This document shows positions 26,064 through 35,232 of a DNA stretch of 64,000 bases, in pieces; within the stretch, counting starts at the first letter, position 1; each line of letters opens with the position of its first letter. The position numbers and the translations under genes are program-made. Source of the stretch: JBBQZP01 sp038207585 (GTDB lineage Bacteria > Pseudomonadota > Alphaproteobacteria > Rhodobacterales > Rhodobacteraceae); assembly GCA_038207585.1 (NCBI GenBank), contig JBBQZP010000009.1:1-64000 (forward strand). The letters run 5' to 3'. Below the pieces are notes generated by a model. The model was not told where the DNA came from, ran no database searches, and saw nothing but the letters and a program-made list of their open reading frames with translations.

Positions 26064-26782
26064 TGCGCACGGCCATCGTCACCGGGGCAGCGGGCGGCCT
26101 TGGCCGTGCGATCTGCACGCAGCTTTTGCGCGACGGGCTGGCGGTCGTGGGGTTCGATATTGACTCGGTACGGCTGGCAGAAATGGCAGCACCCGGCTTT
26201 ACCGGGCAGGTGGTTGATCTGACCGACCCTGCGGCGATTGCAGCGGCCTTTGGCGAGGTGCAGGCGGCGCATGGCGGCCTTGATGCGCTGGTGAACAACG
26301 CCGGCACCTGCTTCATGTCGGATTTCCCCGAGATTCCGGCGGCGGAACTGGACCGCCAGATGCAGGTCAATTTCCACTCGATGTTCCACTGCTGCCAGGA
26401 GGCCGTAAAGCTGATGCTGGGCCGCGACGGCGTGCGCAAGATCGTCAACATCTCCTCCAACGGGGCGTATAACTTCGACGTGTTCGACCCGCCGCATTAC
26501 CGCGCCAGCAAGGCCGCGATGGACACGCTGACCAAAGACCTTGCCCGCCGCTATGCCCGCGAGAAAATCGCCGTGAACTCCATCGCCCCCGCAATGACCG
26601 AAACGCCGCTCTTTGGCGTGCTGACCCCCGAGGTGCTGGAACGCGCCATCGCCGCCATGCCCCACGGCCACGCGATGCAGCCATCTGAAATTGCAGCGTG
26701 GGTCGGGTTTCTGATCTCGCCCGCCGGGGATGTGAGTTCGGGGAATGTGATCGTCCTCAATCAGGGGCGGGATGTGCGGTAG
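26063..26782 (+). CDS. Short-chain dehydrogenase/reductase
   Basis: NAD(P)-dependent oxidoreductase of the classical SDR family, 239 residues. The cofactor loop is TGAAGGLG (7-14), NNAG follows the fourth strand, the catalytic serine is in NISSNGAY and the YxxxK pair is in HYRASKAAMD. An acidic residue after the second strand (FDIDS) favours NAD over NADP. The substrate is unknown; coupling to a universal stress protein gives no strong clue. Confidence 0.92.
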   Translation: MRTAIVTGAAGGLGRAICTQLLRDGLAVVGFDIDSVRLAEMAAPGFTGQVVDLTDPAAIAAAFGEVQAAHGGLDALVNNAGTCFMSDFPEIPAAELDRQMQVNFHSMFHCCQEAVKLMLGRDGVRKIVNISSNGAYNFDVFDPPHYRASKAAMDTLTKDLARRYAREKIAVNSIAPAMTETPLFGVLTPEVLERAIAAMPHGHAMQPSEIAAWVGFLISPAGDVSSGNVIVLNQGRDVR

Positions 26783-26842
26783 CCCGTTTACAAACGCATC
26801 AATCTCACGCGGACATTTCGACCTTCCAATAGAAGTCTTCCC

Positions 26843-27598
26843 TCACCCATACCCCTCCGGTGCCTTTTTCAGATTCGGCCATTGGTCCGGGCAGTGGCCG
26901 TAGATCACGAAGGCCCCTTCCCGCGCCGACAGGGCCATCAGACGGGCGGCGGTTGCGCAGGCGGCTTCGGGATTGTCCGCGGTATCGAACCGCTCCAGCA
27001 CCTCTGCGGGGCGCGAGATGGCGTCGCCGGTGATCAAGACCGGGCCGGTCTGGGGCAACCGCAGCAGCAGCGCCAGTTGCCCCGGCACATGGCCGGGGGC
27101 CGAAAGGACCGTCAGGCCGGGGGCGATTTCGGTATCCTTGGTAATCGGCAGATAGGTCCGGTCAGGCCACTCCACCCCGCGCACCTTGCCGAAATACAAA
27201 GGCCGTTCCAGCGCGTGTTCAGCCGTTGACAGCAGGATCGGCGCGCCCGGAAAATCCGCAATCCCTCCGACATGGTCGATATGGCTGTGCGTCAGGATCA
27301 CAAGGTCAATATCGGCAGGCGTCAGACCCAGCCGCGCCAACTGCCCCGCAGGCAGGTTCTCCGGCCCCAGATGGAGCACGCGGCCAAAGCTGCCAAGGCC
27401 ATCCTCGGCACTCGCCACCGCCGCGTCCGCCACATATTTCGCCGGAAAGCCGGTATCGACCAGAATATTCTCGCCCGCGTCGGTCTGGATCAGGAACCCC
27501 ACCAGCCCGATGATGCGACCATTCGCATGAACAGTGAACAGGCCATAATCCAGCACGAACAGACGCTGCGGGCGGCCTTTGATCGGGGAATGTTTCAT
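26843..27598 (-). CDS. MBL-fold metallo-hydrolase, AHL-lactonase-like
   Basis: 251-residue metallo-beta-lactamase-fold hydrolase. The binuclear metal site is complete: H104-x-H106-x-D108-H109 in THSHIDHVGG, H170 in APGHVPGQ, D192 in ITGDAI, and a final histidine in YGHCPDQW. The domain organisation resembles AiiA/AttM N-acyl-homoserine lactonases, which could quench quorum signals, but the same fold serves many reactions. ATG 27598 is the start; the longer frame upstream overlaps nfuA and is not real. Confidence 0.88.
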   Translation of the reverse strand: MKHSPIKGRPQRLFVLDYGLFTVHANGRIIGLVGFLIQTDAGENILVDTGFPAKYVADAAVASAEDGLGSFGRVLHLGPENLPAGQLARLGLTPADIDLVILTHSHIDHVGGIADFPGAPILLSTAEHALERPLYFGKVRGVEWPDRTYLPITKDTEIAPGLTVLSAPGHVPGQLALLLRLPQTGPVLITGDAISRPAEVLERFDTADNPEAACATAARLMALSAREGAFVIYGHCPDQWPNLKKAPEGYG

Positions 27599-27728
27599 GC
27601 AGCCTCCATGCCCCGCAGCATGCCGCGCGGGCAGCGGCCCGGCAACCCCGCCCGGTTTAGAACCATTCCAAACCTTGACTATCCCCGGCTTAGGGCGCAT
27701 ATCCGACCATAACAGTTGGAGATACGCC

Positions 27729-28292
27729 ATGTTCATCCAGACCGAGTCGACCCCGAACCCCGCCACGCTGAAATTCCTGCCCGGCCAGACCGTGCTGGAG
27801 CTTGGGACAGCAGATTTCCCGAATGCCGAGGCGGCGGCAAAAAGCCCACTCGCCAACCGGATTTTCGCATCCGGCCCGGTGACGGGCGTGTTCTTCGGCA
27901 CCGATTTCGTGACCGTGACCAAGGATGATGCGGCCCAATGGGACCATATCAAGCCCGCCATTCTGGGTGCCATCATGGAGCATTACCAGTCGGGTGCCCC
28001 GGTGCTTGAGGGCGGGCGTGCAGCAGGTGGCGGTCACGCTGAACACACCGGTGAAGACGGCGATATCGTGCGCCAGATCAAGGAATTGCTCGACAGCCGC
28101 GTGCGCCCTGCGGTGGCGCAGGATGGTGGCGACATCACCTTCCACGGCTTTGATCGCGGCATTGTCTATCTGCACATGCAGGGCGCGTGCGCCGGTTGCC
28201 CGTCATCAACCCTGACGCTGAAAATGGGGATCGAGAACCTGCTGCGCCATTACATTCCCGAAGTGCTGGAAGTGCGGCCCGTTGCCGCCTGA
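27729..28292 (+). CDS. nfuA: NfuA/Nfu1-type iron-sulphur scaffold protein
   Basis: Carrier that receives an Fe-S cluster and passes it to client proteins. The N-terminal Nfu domain begins MFIQTESTPNPATLKFLPG, and the C-terminal NifU-like domain holds the cluster cysteines C154 and C157 in GACAGCPSS. 187 residues from ATG 27729. The tsaB frame starts inside its last codons. Confidence 0.94.
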   Translation: MFIQTESTPNPATLKFLPGQTVLELGTADFPNAEAAAKSPLANRIFASGPVTGVFFGTDFVTVTKDDAAQWDHIKPAILGAIMEHYQSGAPVLEGGRAAGGGHAEHTGEDGDIVRQIKELLDSRVRPAVAQDGGDITFHGFDRGIVYLHMQGACAGCPSSTLTLKMGIENLLRHYIPEVLEVRPVAA

Positions 28293-28923
28293 CGCGCTGA
28301 TACTGGCATTCGACACATCGGCGGCGCATTGCGCCGCCGCTTTGTTGTGCGGCAACAAGGTAATCGCCAGCGCCTTTGAGCCGATGGACAAAGGGCAGGC
28401 CGAACGCCTAATGCCGCTGCTGTCGCAGGTTCTGGCACAGGGCGGTGTGACCTTGCAGGATCTGACCGCGCTTGCCGTCGGCACCGGCCCCGGCAATTTC
28501 ACCGGCGTGCGGATTGCGGTATCCGCGGCGCGGGGGCTGGCGCTTTCACTGGGTATTCCGGCCATTGGTGTTACCCGGTTCGAGGCGCTGAGCCACGGTC
28601 AACCCCGCCCCCTGCTGGTGGTCGAGGATGCCCGGCGTGGCGATGTCTACACGCAAGCGTTCGCGAAGGGTGCCGCGTCCGACCCGCAGATCATCGCCCT
28701 GTCCGACCTGCCCGCCCAGAATACCCCGCAAACCGGAAGTGCTGCCGGAACAGCCGCCCATCTGAACGGCCCGGTTCTGCTGCCGCTTCACCCCGCCGCC
28801 GAAGCCATCGCCCGCGTGGCCGCAACCCGCCTTTCCGAACCGCAACCCCGCCCCGCGCCGTTCTATCTGCGTAGCGCCGATGCGGCCCCCCCCGCCGACC
28901 CGCCGCCGGTGATCCTGCCGTGA
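28282..28923 (+). CDS. tsaB: tRNA threonylcarbamoyladenosine complex subunit TsaB
   Basis: Dimerisation partner of TsaD in making N6-threonylcarbamoyladenosine at position 37 of ANN-decoding tRNAs. The actin-like fold opens ILAFDTSAAHCAAAL, with GTGPGNFTGVRIAVSAARGLA as the family signature and VVEDARRGDVYTQ after it. The TTG at 28282, inside the end of nfuA, is the only suitable start; 213 residues. It overlaps rimI by GTGA. Confidence 0.93.
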   Translation: MPPDALILAFDTSAAHCAAALLCGNKVIASAFEPMDKGQAERLMPLLSQVLAQGGVTLQDLTALAVGTGPGNFTGVRIAVSAARGLALSLGIPAIGVTRFEALSHGQPRPLLVVEDARRGDVYTQAFAKGAASDPQIIALSDLPAQNTPQTGSAAGTAAHLNGPVLLPLHPAAEAIARVAATRLSEPQPRPAPFYLRSADAAPPADPPPVILP

Positions 28924-29336
28924 CGCCGGGTGCGCTGGCCCACCTGCACGCGCGGGTGTTCACGACGCCGCGTCCGTGGACGGAGGCGGAATTTGCGGGC
29001 CTTCTGGCGCAACCTTCGACCTTTCTTCTGCATGAACCGGGTGGTTTCCTTCTGGCCCGCGTTATCGCGGATGAGGCAGAGCTGTTGACCCTTGCCACCG
29101 ATCCCGCTCAAAGACGCCAAGGCATCGCCCGCCGACTGGTTGCCGGCTTTGTCGCCAAGGCCGCCACGCTTGGGGCGACGTCGGCATTTCTGGAGGTGGC
29201 CGAAGACAACACCCCCGCACGCGCGCTTTACACGCAGACCGGCTTTGCCGAGGTCGGTCGCAGACGGCGGTATTTCACAACGCCCGAGGGCCGCTCAATT
29301 GATGCGCTGATCCTGCGCCGGGCGCTGGCAGAATAG
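28920..29336 (+). CDS. rimI: Ribosomal-protein-alanine N-acetyltransferase
   Basis: GNAT-fold acetyltransferase of 138 residues, probably acetylating the N-terminal alanine of ribosomal protein S18. The acetyl-CoA loop is DPAQRRQGIARRLV and the last fold element is ALYTQTGFAEVGRRRRYF. A GTG start overlaps the tsaB stop; the tsaB-rimI pairing is conserved in many bacteria and supports the name. Confidence 0.9.
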   Translation: MTPGALAHLHARVFTTPRPWTEAEFAGLLAQPSTFLLHEPGGFLLARVIADEAELLTLATDPAQRRQGIARRLVAGFVAKAATLGATSAFLEVAEDNTPARALYTQTGFAEVGRRRRYFTTPEGRSIDALILRRALAE

Positions 29337-29397
29337 AGTTCAGCATCAACTTTCGGCGTGCGTTGCCCAATTCCCCTGCGTCGCGTCCAAATAGCTA

Positions 29398-29427
29398 TTG
29401 ACCCCCCGCGCCCCATCCGCCCTAAAT
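29398..29427 (+). promoter_or_regulatory. Possible sigma-70-type promoter for the BMP transporter operon
   Basis: TTGACC (29398-29403) is followed 18 bases later by CTAAAT (29422-29427) about 80 bases ahead of the binding-protein start. The minus-10 match is weak, so this is only a candidate. The rest of the gap includes a C- and G-rich stretch without a clear operator. Confidence 0.3.
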
Positions 29428-29507
29428 CGCAAACGACCTGCCCTGCGGCGACCCCGAATCCGGGGGCTGAACGGGGTGGCGCAAAAAAACTCTACCGGGA
29501 GACTGAC

Positions 29508-30506
29508 ATGACCATGATGAAACACCTGCTCGGCGCATCCGCCGCCGTGGCGATGAGTGCTGGCGCGGCGCTGGCTGATCCCGCGATCATCTTCGATCTG
29601 GGCGGCAAGTTCGACAAGTCGTTCAACGAGGCCGCCTTCAACGGGGCCGAGAAATGGGCCAAAGAAACTGGCGGCACCTACAAAGAGCTTGAGATGACGT
29701 CCGAAGCCCAGCGCGAACAGGCGCTGCGTCGTCTGGCCGAAGCCGGATCGAACCCGATCGTGATGACCGGCTTTGCCTTTGGCGATGTGCTTGCACAGGT
29801 CGCCCCCGATTTTCCCGACACCAAATTTGCGATCATCGACGTGGACTGGCTGGATTTCCCCAACGTCACCCAGGTTGCCTTTGCTGAACAGGAAGGCAGC
29901 TATCTGGTCGGCATGATGGCGGGTCTTGCCTCGAAAACCGATACGGTCGGCTTTATCGGCGGCATGGACATTCCGCTGATCCGCCGCTTTGGCTGCGGCT
30001 ATGCGCAGGGCGTCAAGGCCGTGAAGCCCGATGCGAAAATCGTTCTGAACATGACCGGCACGACACCTGCAGCATGGAATGACCCGGTCAAGGGCGGCGA
30101 GCTTGCGAAGGCACAGAAATCGCAAGGCGCGGACGTGATCTTTGCTGCCGCCGGTGGCACCGGCGCAGGGGTTCTGCAGGCGGCGGCGGATGAAGGCATC
30201 CTGTCGATCGGGGTAGACAGCAACCAGAACTACCTGCACCCTGGGCAGGTTCTGACCTCGATGCTCAAGCGCGTCGATGTGGCCGTTTACAACGCGTTCA
30301 AGCAGGGCACGGACCTGAAGCCCGGCGTAACCAAGCTGGATCTCAAGGCCGATGGCGTGGGCTACGCGCTGGACGAAAACAACGCCTCGCTTATCACGGA
30401 CGATATGAAAGCGACCGTCGATGCCGCCGCCGAAAAGATCAAATCGGGCGAACTGGTCGTGCATGATTACATGTCGGACGACACCTGCCCTGCGGCGACG
30501 TTCTGA
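29508..30506 (+). CDS. BMP-family ABC transporter substrate-binding protein
   Basis: Periplasmic or lipid-free exported binding protein, 332 residues, with a signal peptide (about residues 1-23, cut after ALA). IFDLGGKFDKSFNEAAFNG, GSYLVGMMAGLAS, FIGGMDIPLIRRFGCGYAQG and IGVDSNQNYLHPGQVLTSMLK are the marks of the basic-membrane-protein (Bmp) family, whose transporters take up purine nucleosides. It leads a four-gene unit; the ATPase gene begins on the very next base after the stop. Confidence 0.94.
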   Translation: MTMMKHLLGASAAVAMSAGAALADPAIIFDLGGKFDKSFNEAAFNGAEKWAKETGGTYKELEMTSEAQREQALRRLAEAGSNPIVMTGFAFGDVLAQVAPDFPDTKFAIIDVDWLDFPNVTQVAFAEQEGSYLVGMMAGLASKTDTVGFIGGMDIPLIRRFGCGYAQGVKAVKPDAKIVLNMTGTTPAAWNDPVKGGELAKAQKSQGADVIFAAAGGTGAGVLQAAADEGILSIGVDSNQNYLHPGQVLTSMLKRVDVAVYNAFKQGTDLKPGVTKLDLKADGVGYALDENNASLITDDMKATVDAAAEKIKSGELVVHDYMSDDTCPAATF

Positions 30507-32111
30507 ATGATTGACGTGGCCCCACAGGCCACAGCGGGGCGGCAGGCAACTGCCGCCCCCTATGCCATTGAACTCAAAGGTATCTCAAAGGCCTTTGGCC
30601 CGGTGCAGGCGAACAAGGATATCCACATCGCCGTGCCGCGCGGCACGATCCACGGTATCATAGGCGAGAATGGCGCAGGAAAATCGACGCTGATGTCGAT
30701 CCTCTATGGCTTTTACAAAGCCGATTCCGGCGAGATTCTGATTTCCGGCAAGCCCACGCAAATTCCTGACAGTCAGGCCGCGATCCGCGCGGGCATCGGC
30801 ATGGTGTTCCAGCATTTCAAGTTGGTGCAGAATTTCACCGTGCTGGAAAACGTCATTCTGGGTGCGGAAGACGGCGCGATGCTGAACACGTCGCTTGCCA
30901 AGGCGCGCAAGGTGCTGGGCGATCTGGCCCGCGAATACGAGCTGGATGTCGACCCCGACGCGCTGATTGAAGACCTGTCGGTGGGCCACCAGCAGCGGGT
31001 GGAGATTCTGAAGGCGCTGTATCGGCAGGCCGATATCCTGATCCTTGATGAACCGACGGGCGTTCTGACGCCCGCCGAAGCCGACCATCTGTTCCGTATT
31101 TTGCGTGGCCTGCGCGATCAGGGCAAGACGATCATCCTGATCACCCACAAGTTGCGCGAGATCATGGAGACGACCGATAATGTCAGCGTCATGCGGCGCG
31201 GCACGATGGTTGCCACGGTGACAACCGCTGAAACCAGCCCCGAGGCGTTGGCCGAATTGATGGTGGGCCGCAAGGTCTTGCTGCATGTCGAAAAGCAGCC
31301 TGCAAACCCCGGCAAGATGGTGCTGGAGGTGGAAAACCTGCGCGTCCGCGATGAAGACGGGATCGAGCGGTTAAAAGGCGTCAGCCTGCACATCCGCGCG
31401 GGCGAGATTCTGGGCATCGCGGGGGTGGCGGGCAATGGCCAGTCGGAATTGCTGGAGGTCTTGGGCGGCATTGCCGACGGCACCGGCGTGGTGCGGTTGA
31501 ACGGGACAGAACTGGACCTGACAGGCAAGCTGTCGGACGCCCGGTCACGCCGCGCCAACGGCATCGCCCATGTGCCCGAAGACCGCCAGCATCTGGGACT
31601 GATCATGGATTTCACAGCCTGGGAAAACGTGGCGTTCGGCTATCAGGACGCGGGCGAATACCAGAAATCCGCGCTTTTCATGGATAATGACGCGATCCGC
31701 GCCGATACCGAGAAAAAGATGGCGACCTTCGACATCCGCCCGCCGATCCCGACTTTGGCCGCCAAGAATTTTTCCGGCGGCAATCAGCAAAAGATCGTCG
31801 TCGCGCGCGAAATGGAGCGCAACCCCGAACTTTTGCTGGTCGGCCAGCCGACACGCGGGGTGGATATCGGGGCGATTGAATTCATCCACAAACAGATCGT
31901 CGCGCTGCGCGATGCGGGCAAGGCGGTGCTGTTGGTGAGTGTGGAGTTGGACGAGATCCTATCGCTATCGGACCGCATCGCCGTGATGTTCGACGGGCAG
32001 ATCATGGGCGAGCGTGATCCACGAGCGACCGACGAACGTGATCTGGGTCTGCTGATGGCGGGGATCGGCGACGACACCGCGCCTGCCGCGAAAACGGGCA
32101 CCGCCGCATGA
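30507..32111 (+). CDS. BMP-type ABC transporter ATP-binding protein (double cassette)
   Basis: 534-residue fused ATPase with two nucleotide-binding domains. The first has Walker A GENGAGKST (53-61), the signature LSVGHQQR and Walker B ILILDEPTG. The second has the degenerate Walker A GVAGNGQSE and the signature FSGGNQQK, the normal asymmetry for the nucleoside/ribose group. The start directly follows the binding-protein stop and the end overlaps the next gene as ATGA. Confidence 0.95.
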   Translation: MIDVAPQATAGRQATAAPYAIELKGISKAFGPVQANKDIHIAVPRGTIHGIIGENGAGKSTLMSILYGFYKADSGEILISGKPTQIPDSQAAIRAGIGMVFQHFKLVQNFTVLENVILGAEDGAMLNTSLAKARKVLGDLAREYELDVDPDALIEDLSVGHQQRVEILKALYRQADILILDEPTGVLTPAEADHLFRILRGLRDQGKTIILITHKLREIMETTDNVSVMRRGTMVATVTTAETSPEALAELMVGRKVLLHVEKQPANPGKMVLEVENLRVRDEDGIERLKGVSLHIRAGEILGIAGVAGNGQSELLEVLGGIADGTGVVRLNGTELDLTGKLSDARSRRANGIAHVPEDRQHLGLIMDFTAWENVAFGYQDAGEYQKSALFMDNDAIRADTEKKMATFDIRPPIPTLAAKNFSGGNQQKIVVAREMERNPELLLVGQPTRGVDIGAIEFIHKQIVALRDAGKAVLLVSVELDEILSLSDRIAVMFDGQIMGERDPRATDERDLGLLMAGIGDDTAPAAKTGTAA

Positions 32112-33196
32112 CGCCGCTTCCCCGCTGGGCCGATGTCGTTCTGGTGCCTCTGATCAGCCTTCTGCTGGCGGGTATCATTGCGGCACTTGTGCTGCTTTCC
32201 ATCGGCGAAAGCCCGTCCGAGGCATTGACGACGATGGTCGATGGCGCGCTGGGGTCGCCCTATGCCTGGGGCTATACACTGTATTACGCGACCAGCTTCA
32301 TGTTCACCGGGCTTGCCGTCACGGTGGCGTTTCACGCGGGCCTGTTCAACATCGGCGGCGAGGGGCAGGCGCAGCTTGGCGGGCTTGGCGTGGCGCTGGT
32401 GTGCCTTGCCCTGCCCTGGCCGCACTGGACGATTGCCCTTCTGGCGGCCACGTTGGGGGCTGCGCTGTTCGGTGCGGCATGGGCAGCAATTCCCGCCTAT
32501 CTCCAGGCCAAGCGCGGCAGCCACATCGTGATCACCACGATCATGTTCAACTACATCGCCGCGTCGTTCATCATCTACATGCTGGTCGATGTGCTGCGCC
32601 CTGCCGGGCAGATGGACCCCGCAACCGCCCGTTTCGGCCCCGGCACTGCCCTGCCGACACTGAACGAAATACCGCTGCTGAACCTGATTTTCGCCAAACC
32701 CGTGCCGGGCAATGTGACGCTGTTCCTGGCGCTTCTGGCGGCATGGGCGGTCTGGGCGATGTTGTGGCGCACGAAACTGGGGTATGAGATCCGCGCCTTT
32801 GGCAAATCGGAAAAGGCCGCGAAATATGCGGGGATCTCGCCGTTGCGGGTGACGATGATCGCCATGATGATCTCGGGTGGTCTGGCGGGTATGATGTCGG
32901 TCAACAATGTGATGGGCGAGTCCGGGCGGCTGGTACAGAATTCGTCCGAAGGCGCGGGTTTCATCGGCATCGCGGTGGCACTGATGGGGCGCAACCACCC
33001 CATTGGCGTCATTCTGGCCGCGGTTCTGTTTGGCGCGCTGTATCAGGGTGGCGCGGAACTGGGCCTGTGGACCTCGATCCCGCTGGAGTTGCGGATCGTG
33101 GTGCAGGGACTGGTGATCCTGTTCACCGGCGCGCTGGATCAGATGGTGCGCATGATGCTGGCGCCGCTTTTTGCCAAGCGGAGGATCGCCGCATGA
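32108..33196 (+). CDS. BMP-type ABC transporter permease 1
   Basis: Inner-membrane subunit, 362 residues, with about eight to ten hydrophobic helices. VAFHAGLFNIGGEGQAQLG near residue 77 is the coupling-region motif of the NupP/RbsC-like family, and ISGGLAGMMSVNNVMG and FIGIAVALMGRNHPIG are later family blocks. It overlaps its neighbours on both sides by four bases, so the four subunits are made from one message. Confidence 0.94.
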   Translation: MTPLPRWADVVLVPLISLLLAGIIAALVLLSIGESPSEALTTMVDGALGSPYAWGYTLYYATSFMFTGLAVTVAFHAGLFNIGGEGQAQLGGLGVALVCLALPWPHWTIALLAATLGAALFGAAWAAIPAYLQAKRGSHIVITTIMFNYIAASFIIYMLVDVLRPAGQMDPATARFGPGTALPTLNEIPLLNLIFAKPVPGNVTLFLALLAAWAVWAMLWRTKLGYEIRAFGKSEKAAKYAGISPLRVTMIAMMISGGLAGMMSVNNVMGESGRLVQNSSEGAGFIGIAVALMGRNHPIGVILAAVLFGALYQGGAELGLWTSIPLELRIVVQGLVILFTGALDQMVRMMLAPLFAKRRIAA

Positions 33197-34158
33197 GTCT
33201 GGATACCCTGCTGCAACTGCTGGACACGACGCTGCGCTTTGCCACGCCCTTGCTGCTGGCCTGCCTTGCCGGGCTTTACTCCGAACGGGCGGGAATTTTC
33301 GACATCGGGCTTGAGGGCAAGATGCTGGTCGCGGCCATGGCTGCGGCGTCAGTCGCGGCGCTGTCGGGGTCGGTTTATTTCGGGCTTCTGGCCGGGATCG
33401 GCGCGTCGCTGGTCTTTGCGGGGATACACGGGGTTGCGTCGATCACCTTTCGCGGCAACCAGTTGATATCAGGGGTGGCGCTGAATTTCCTTGCCTCGGG
33501 CGTGACTGTTCTGGTGGCGCAAAAGCTGTTCCATCAGGGCGGCGGCACGCCTGCTCTTTCGGGTGATGCGCGGTTCAACGCGATTGATCTGCCCTTTGCC
33601 GACGCTTTGCGCGGCGTGCCAGTGCTGGGGCCGTTCTATGCCGAAGTTCTTTCGGGCCAGACGCTGCTGGTCTATGTGGCACTTCTGGCTGTGCCAGTAA
33701 CGTGGTGGGTCTTGTACCGCACGCGCTATGGCCTGCGGTTGCGCGCGGTGGGTGAAAACCCGGCGGCGGTGGATACGGCGGGCGTGTCGGTGGTGGCGCT
33801 GCGGTTTTCGGCGGTGGCGATTACGGGCGTTCTGTGCGGGCTGGCGGGCGCTTATATGTCGACCGGCCTTGTCGCGGCCTTTGGGCGTGAGATGACGGCG
33901 GGGCGCGGCTATATCGCACTGGCGGCGTTGATCTTTGCGAAATGGCGGCCGTGGTATGCGCTTTGGGCGACGCTTTTGTTCGGCTTTTTTCAGGCGCTGG
34001 CGCTTCGGCCCGACGTGTTCAAGGCTGTCGGCGTGTCGATCCCGGTGGCCGCACTGGACGCGCTGCCCTATGTGCTGACCGTGATCGTGCTGGCGGGCAT
34101 TGTCGGCAAGGCCACGCCACCCCGCGCCGGGGGCGAGCCTTATGTCAAGGAACGCTAA
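33193..34158 (+). CDS. BMP-type ABC transporter permease 2
   Basis: Second membrane subunit, 321 residues from ATG 33193 overlapping the previous stop. LYSERAGIFDIGLEGKML is the counterpart of the first permease's motif, RLRAVGENPAAVDTAG is the cytoplasmic loop, and GRGYIALAALIFAKW the late helix region. With the first permease it would form the channel. The 153 bases after it contain no clear terminator. Confidence 0.94.
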   Translation: MSLDTLLQLLDTTLRFATPLLLACLAGLYSERAGIFDIGLEGKMLVAAMAAASVAALSGSVYFGLLAGIGASLVFAGIHGVASITFRGNQLISGVALNFLASGVTVLVAQKLFHQGGGTPALSGDARFNAIDLPFADALRGVPVLGPFYAEVLSGQTLLVYVALLAVPVTWWVLYRTRYGLRLRAVGENPAAVDTAGVSVVALRFSAVAITGVLCGLAGAYMSTGLVAAFGREMTAGRGYIALAALIFAKWRPWYALWATLLFGFFQALALRPDVFKAVGVSIPVAALDALPYVLTVIVLAGIVGKATPPRAGGEPYVKER

Positions 34159-34311
34159 GGCGCTGGACGTTTTTCAGATGGCCGTGTCTGCGGGCCGTAG
34201 GTAACAATTTCTTCACGACGTTAAATGAGTCCAGTGCCCACAAGCGTTTGACTTCACAGGCCAAGACGCGCATCCCTTGGTCAGGTTCGAACCTTTACTC
34301 TGTGCGGCCCC

Positions 34312-35232
34312 ATGCAGCTATATCTGCCCATTGCCGAAGTGTCCGTGAATGCCTTTCTTCTTTTGGGGATGGGCGGCCTTGTCGGGTTCCTTTCGGGGAT
34401 GTTCGGCGTGGGCGGCGGGTTTCTGATCACGCCCTTGCTGTTCTTCATCGGAGTGCCGCCTGCTGTTGCGGTGGCCACTGGGGCCAATCAGGTGGTCGCC
34501 TCATCCGTGTCGGGCGTCTTGGCGCAGATGAAGCGCAAGGGCGTCGATTTCCGAATGGGTGCAGTGCTTTTGGTGGGCGGGGTTTTCGGATCAGCCATCG
34601 GTGTGTGGGTCTTTGCGCGGCTGACGGCGATTGGTCAGGTCGATCTGTTCGTGCAACTGGCTTACGTTCTGTTTCTGGGCCTTGTGGGTGCCCTGATGTT
34701 GCAGGAAAGCCTGCGCAGCATGTGGCGGGCGCGCAATTCGTCGGCCACGGTGCGCCGTGCGCACCCGCACACCTGGGTTCACCGGTTGCCGTTCAAGATG
34801 AAATTCCGCGCCTCGGGTCTTTATATCTCGGTTCTGCCGCCAATGATGGTGGGAGCCTGCGTTGGCTTTCTGGCCGCTGTGATGGGGGTCGGCGGCGGTT
34901 TCATCATGGTGCCCGCGATGATCTATGTTCTGGGCATGCCCACCAAGGTGGTGATCGGCACTTCGCTCTTTCAGATCATCTTTGTGACCGCCTTCACCAC
35001 CGTCGCCCATGCGATCACCAGCCAGACGGTTGATATCATGCTGGCCCTTTTGCTTATTCTGGGCGGGGTCATCGGGGCGCAGTTCGGCTCCCGGCTTGGG
35101 GTGCGGCTGCGCGGCGATCATCTGCGCGTGCTTTTGGCCATCATGGTGCTGTCGGTCAGCGGCAAGATCGCACTTGATCTGTTGCTGACGCCGTCCGAGC
35201 TTTATTCGATCACATCGGTCAGCCTGCCATGA
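34312..35232 (+). CDS. TSUP (TauE/SafE) family membrane transporter
   Basis: 306-residue permease with about eight helices and the internal duplication typical of the TauE/SafE family: GMFGVGGGFLITPLL (first half) and AVMGVGGGFIMVPAM (second half). Characterised members export sulfite or sulfoacetate or import thiosulfate, so the anion carried here is unknown. Its stop overlaps the start of the TIGR02186 gene (ATGA), which suggests a working pair. Confidence 0.9.
   Translation: MQLYLPIAEVSVNAFLLLGMGGLVGFLSGMFGVGGGFLITPLLFFIGVPPAVAVATGANQVVASSVSGVLAQMKRKGVDFRMGAVLLVGGVFGSAIGVWVFARLTAIGQVDLFVQLAYVLFLGLVGALMLQESLRSMWRARNSSATVRRAHPHTWVHRLPFKMKFRASGLYISVLPPMMVGACVGFLAAVMGVGGGFIMVPAMIYVLGMPTKVVIGTSLFQIIFVTAFTTVAHAITSQTVDIMLALLLILGGVIGAQFGSRLGVRLRGDHLRVLLAIMVLSVSGKIALDLLLTPSELYSITSVSLP

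Noticed and set aside
34255..34285. GGTTCGAACC resembling a tRNA T-loop
   Set aside because: No acceptor, D or anticodon stem could be built around it in either direction.
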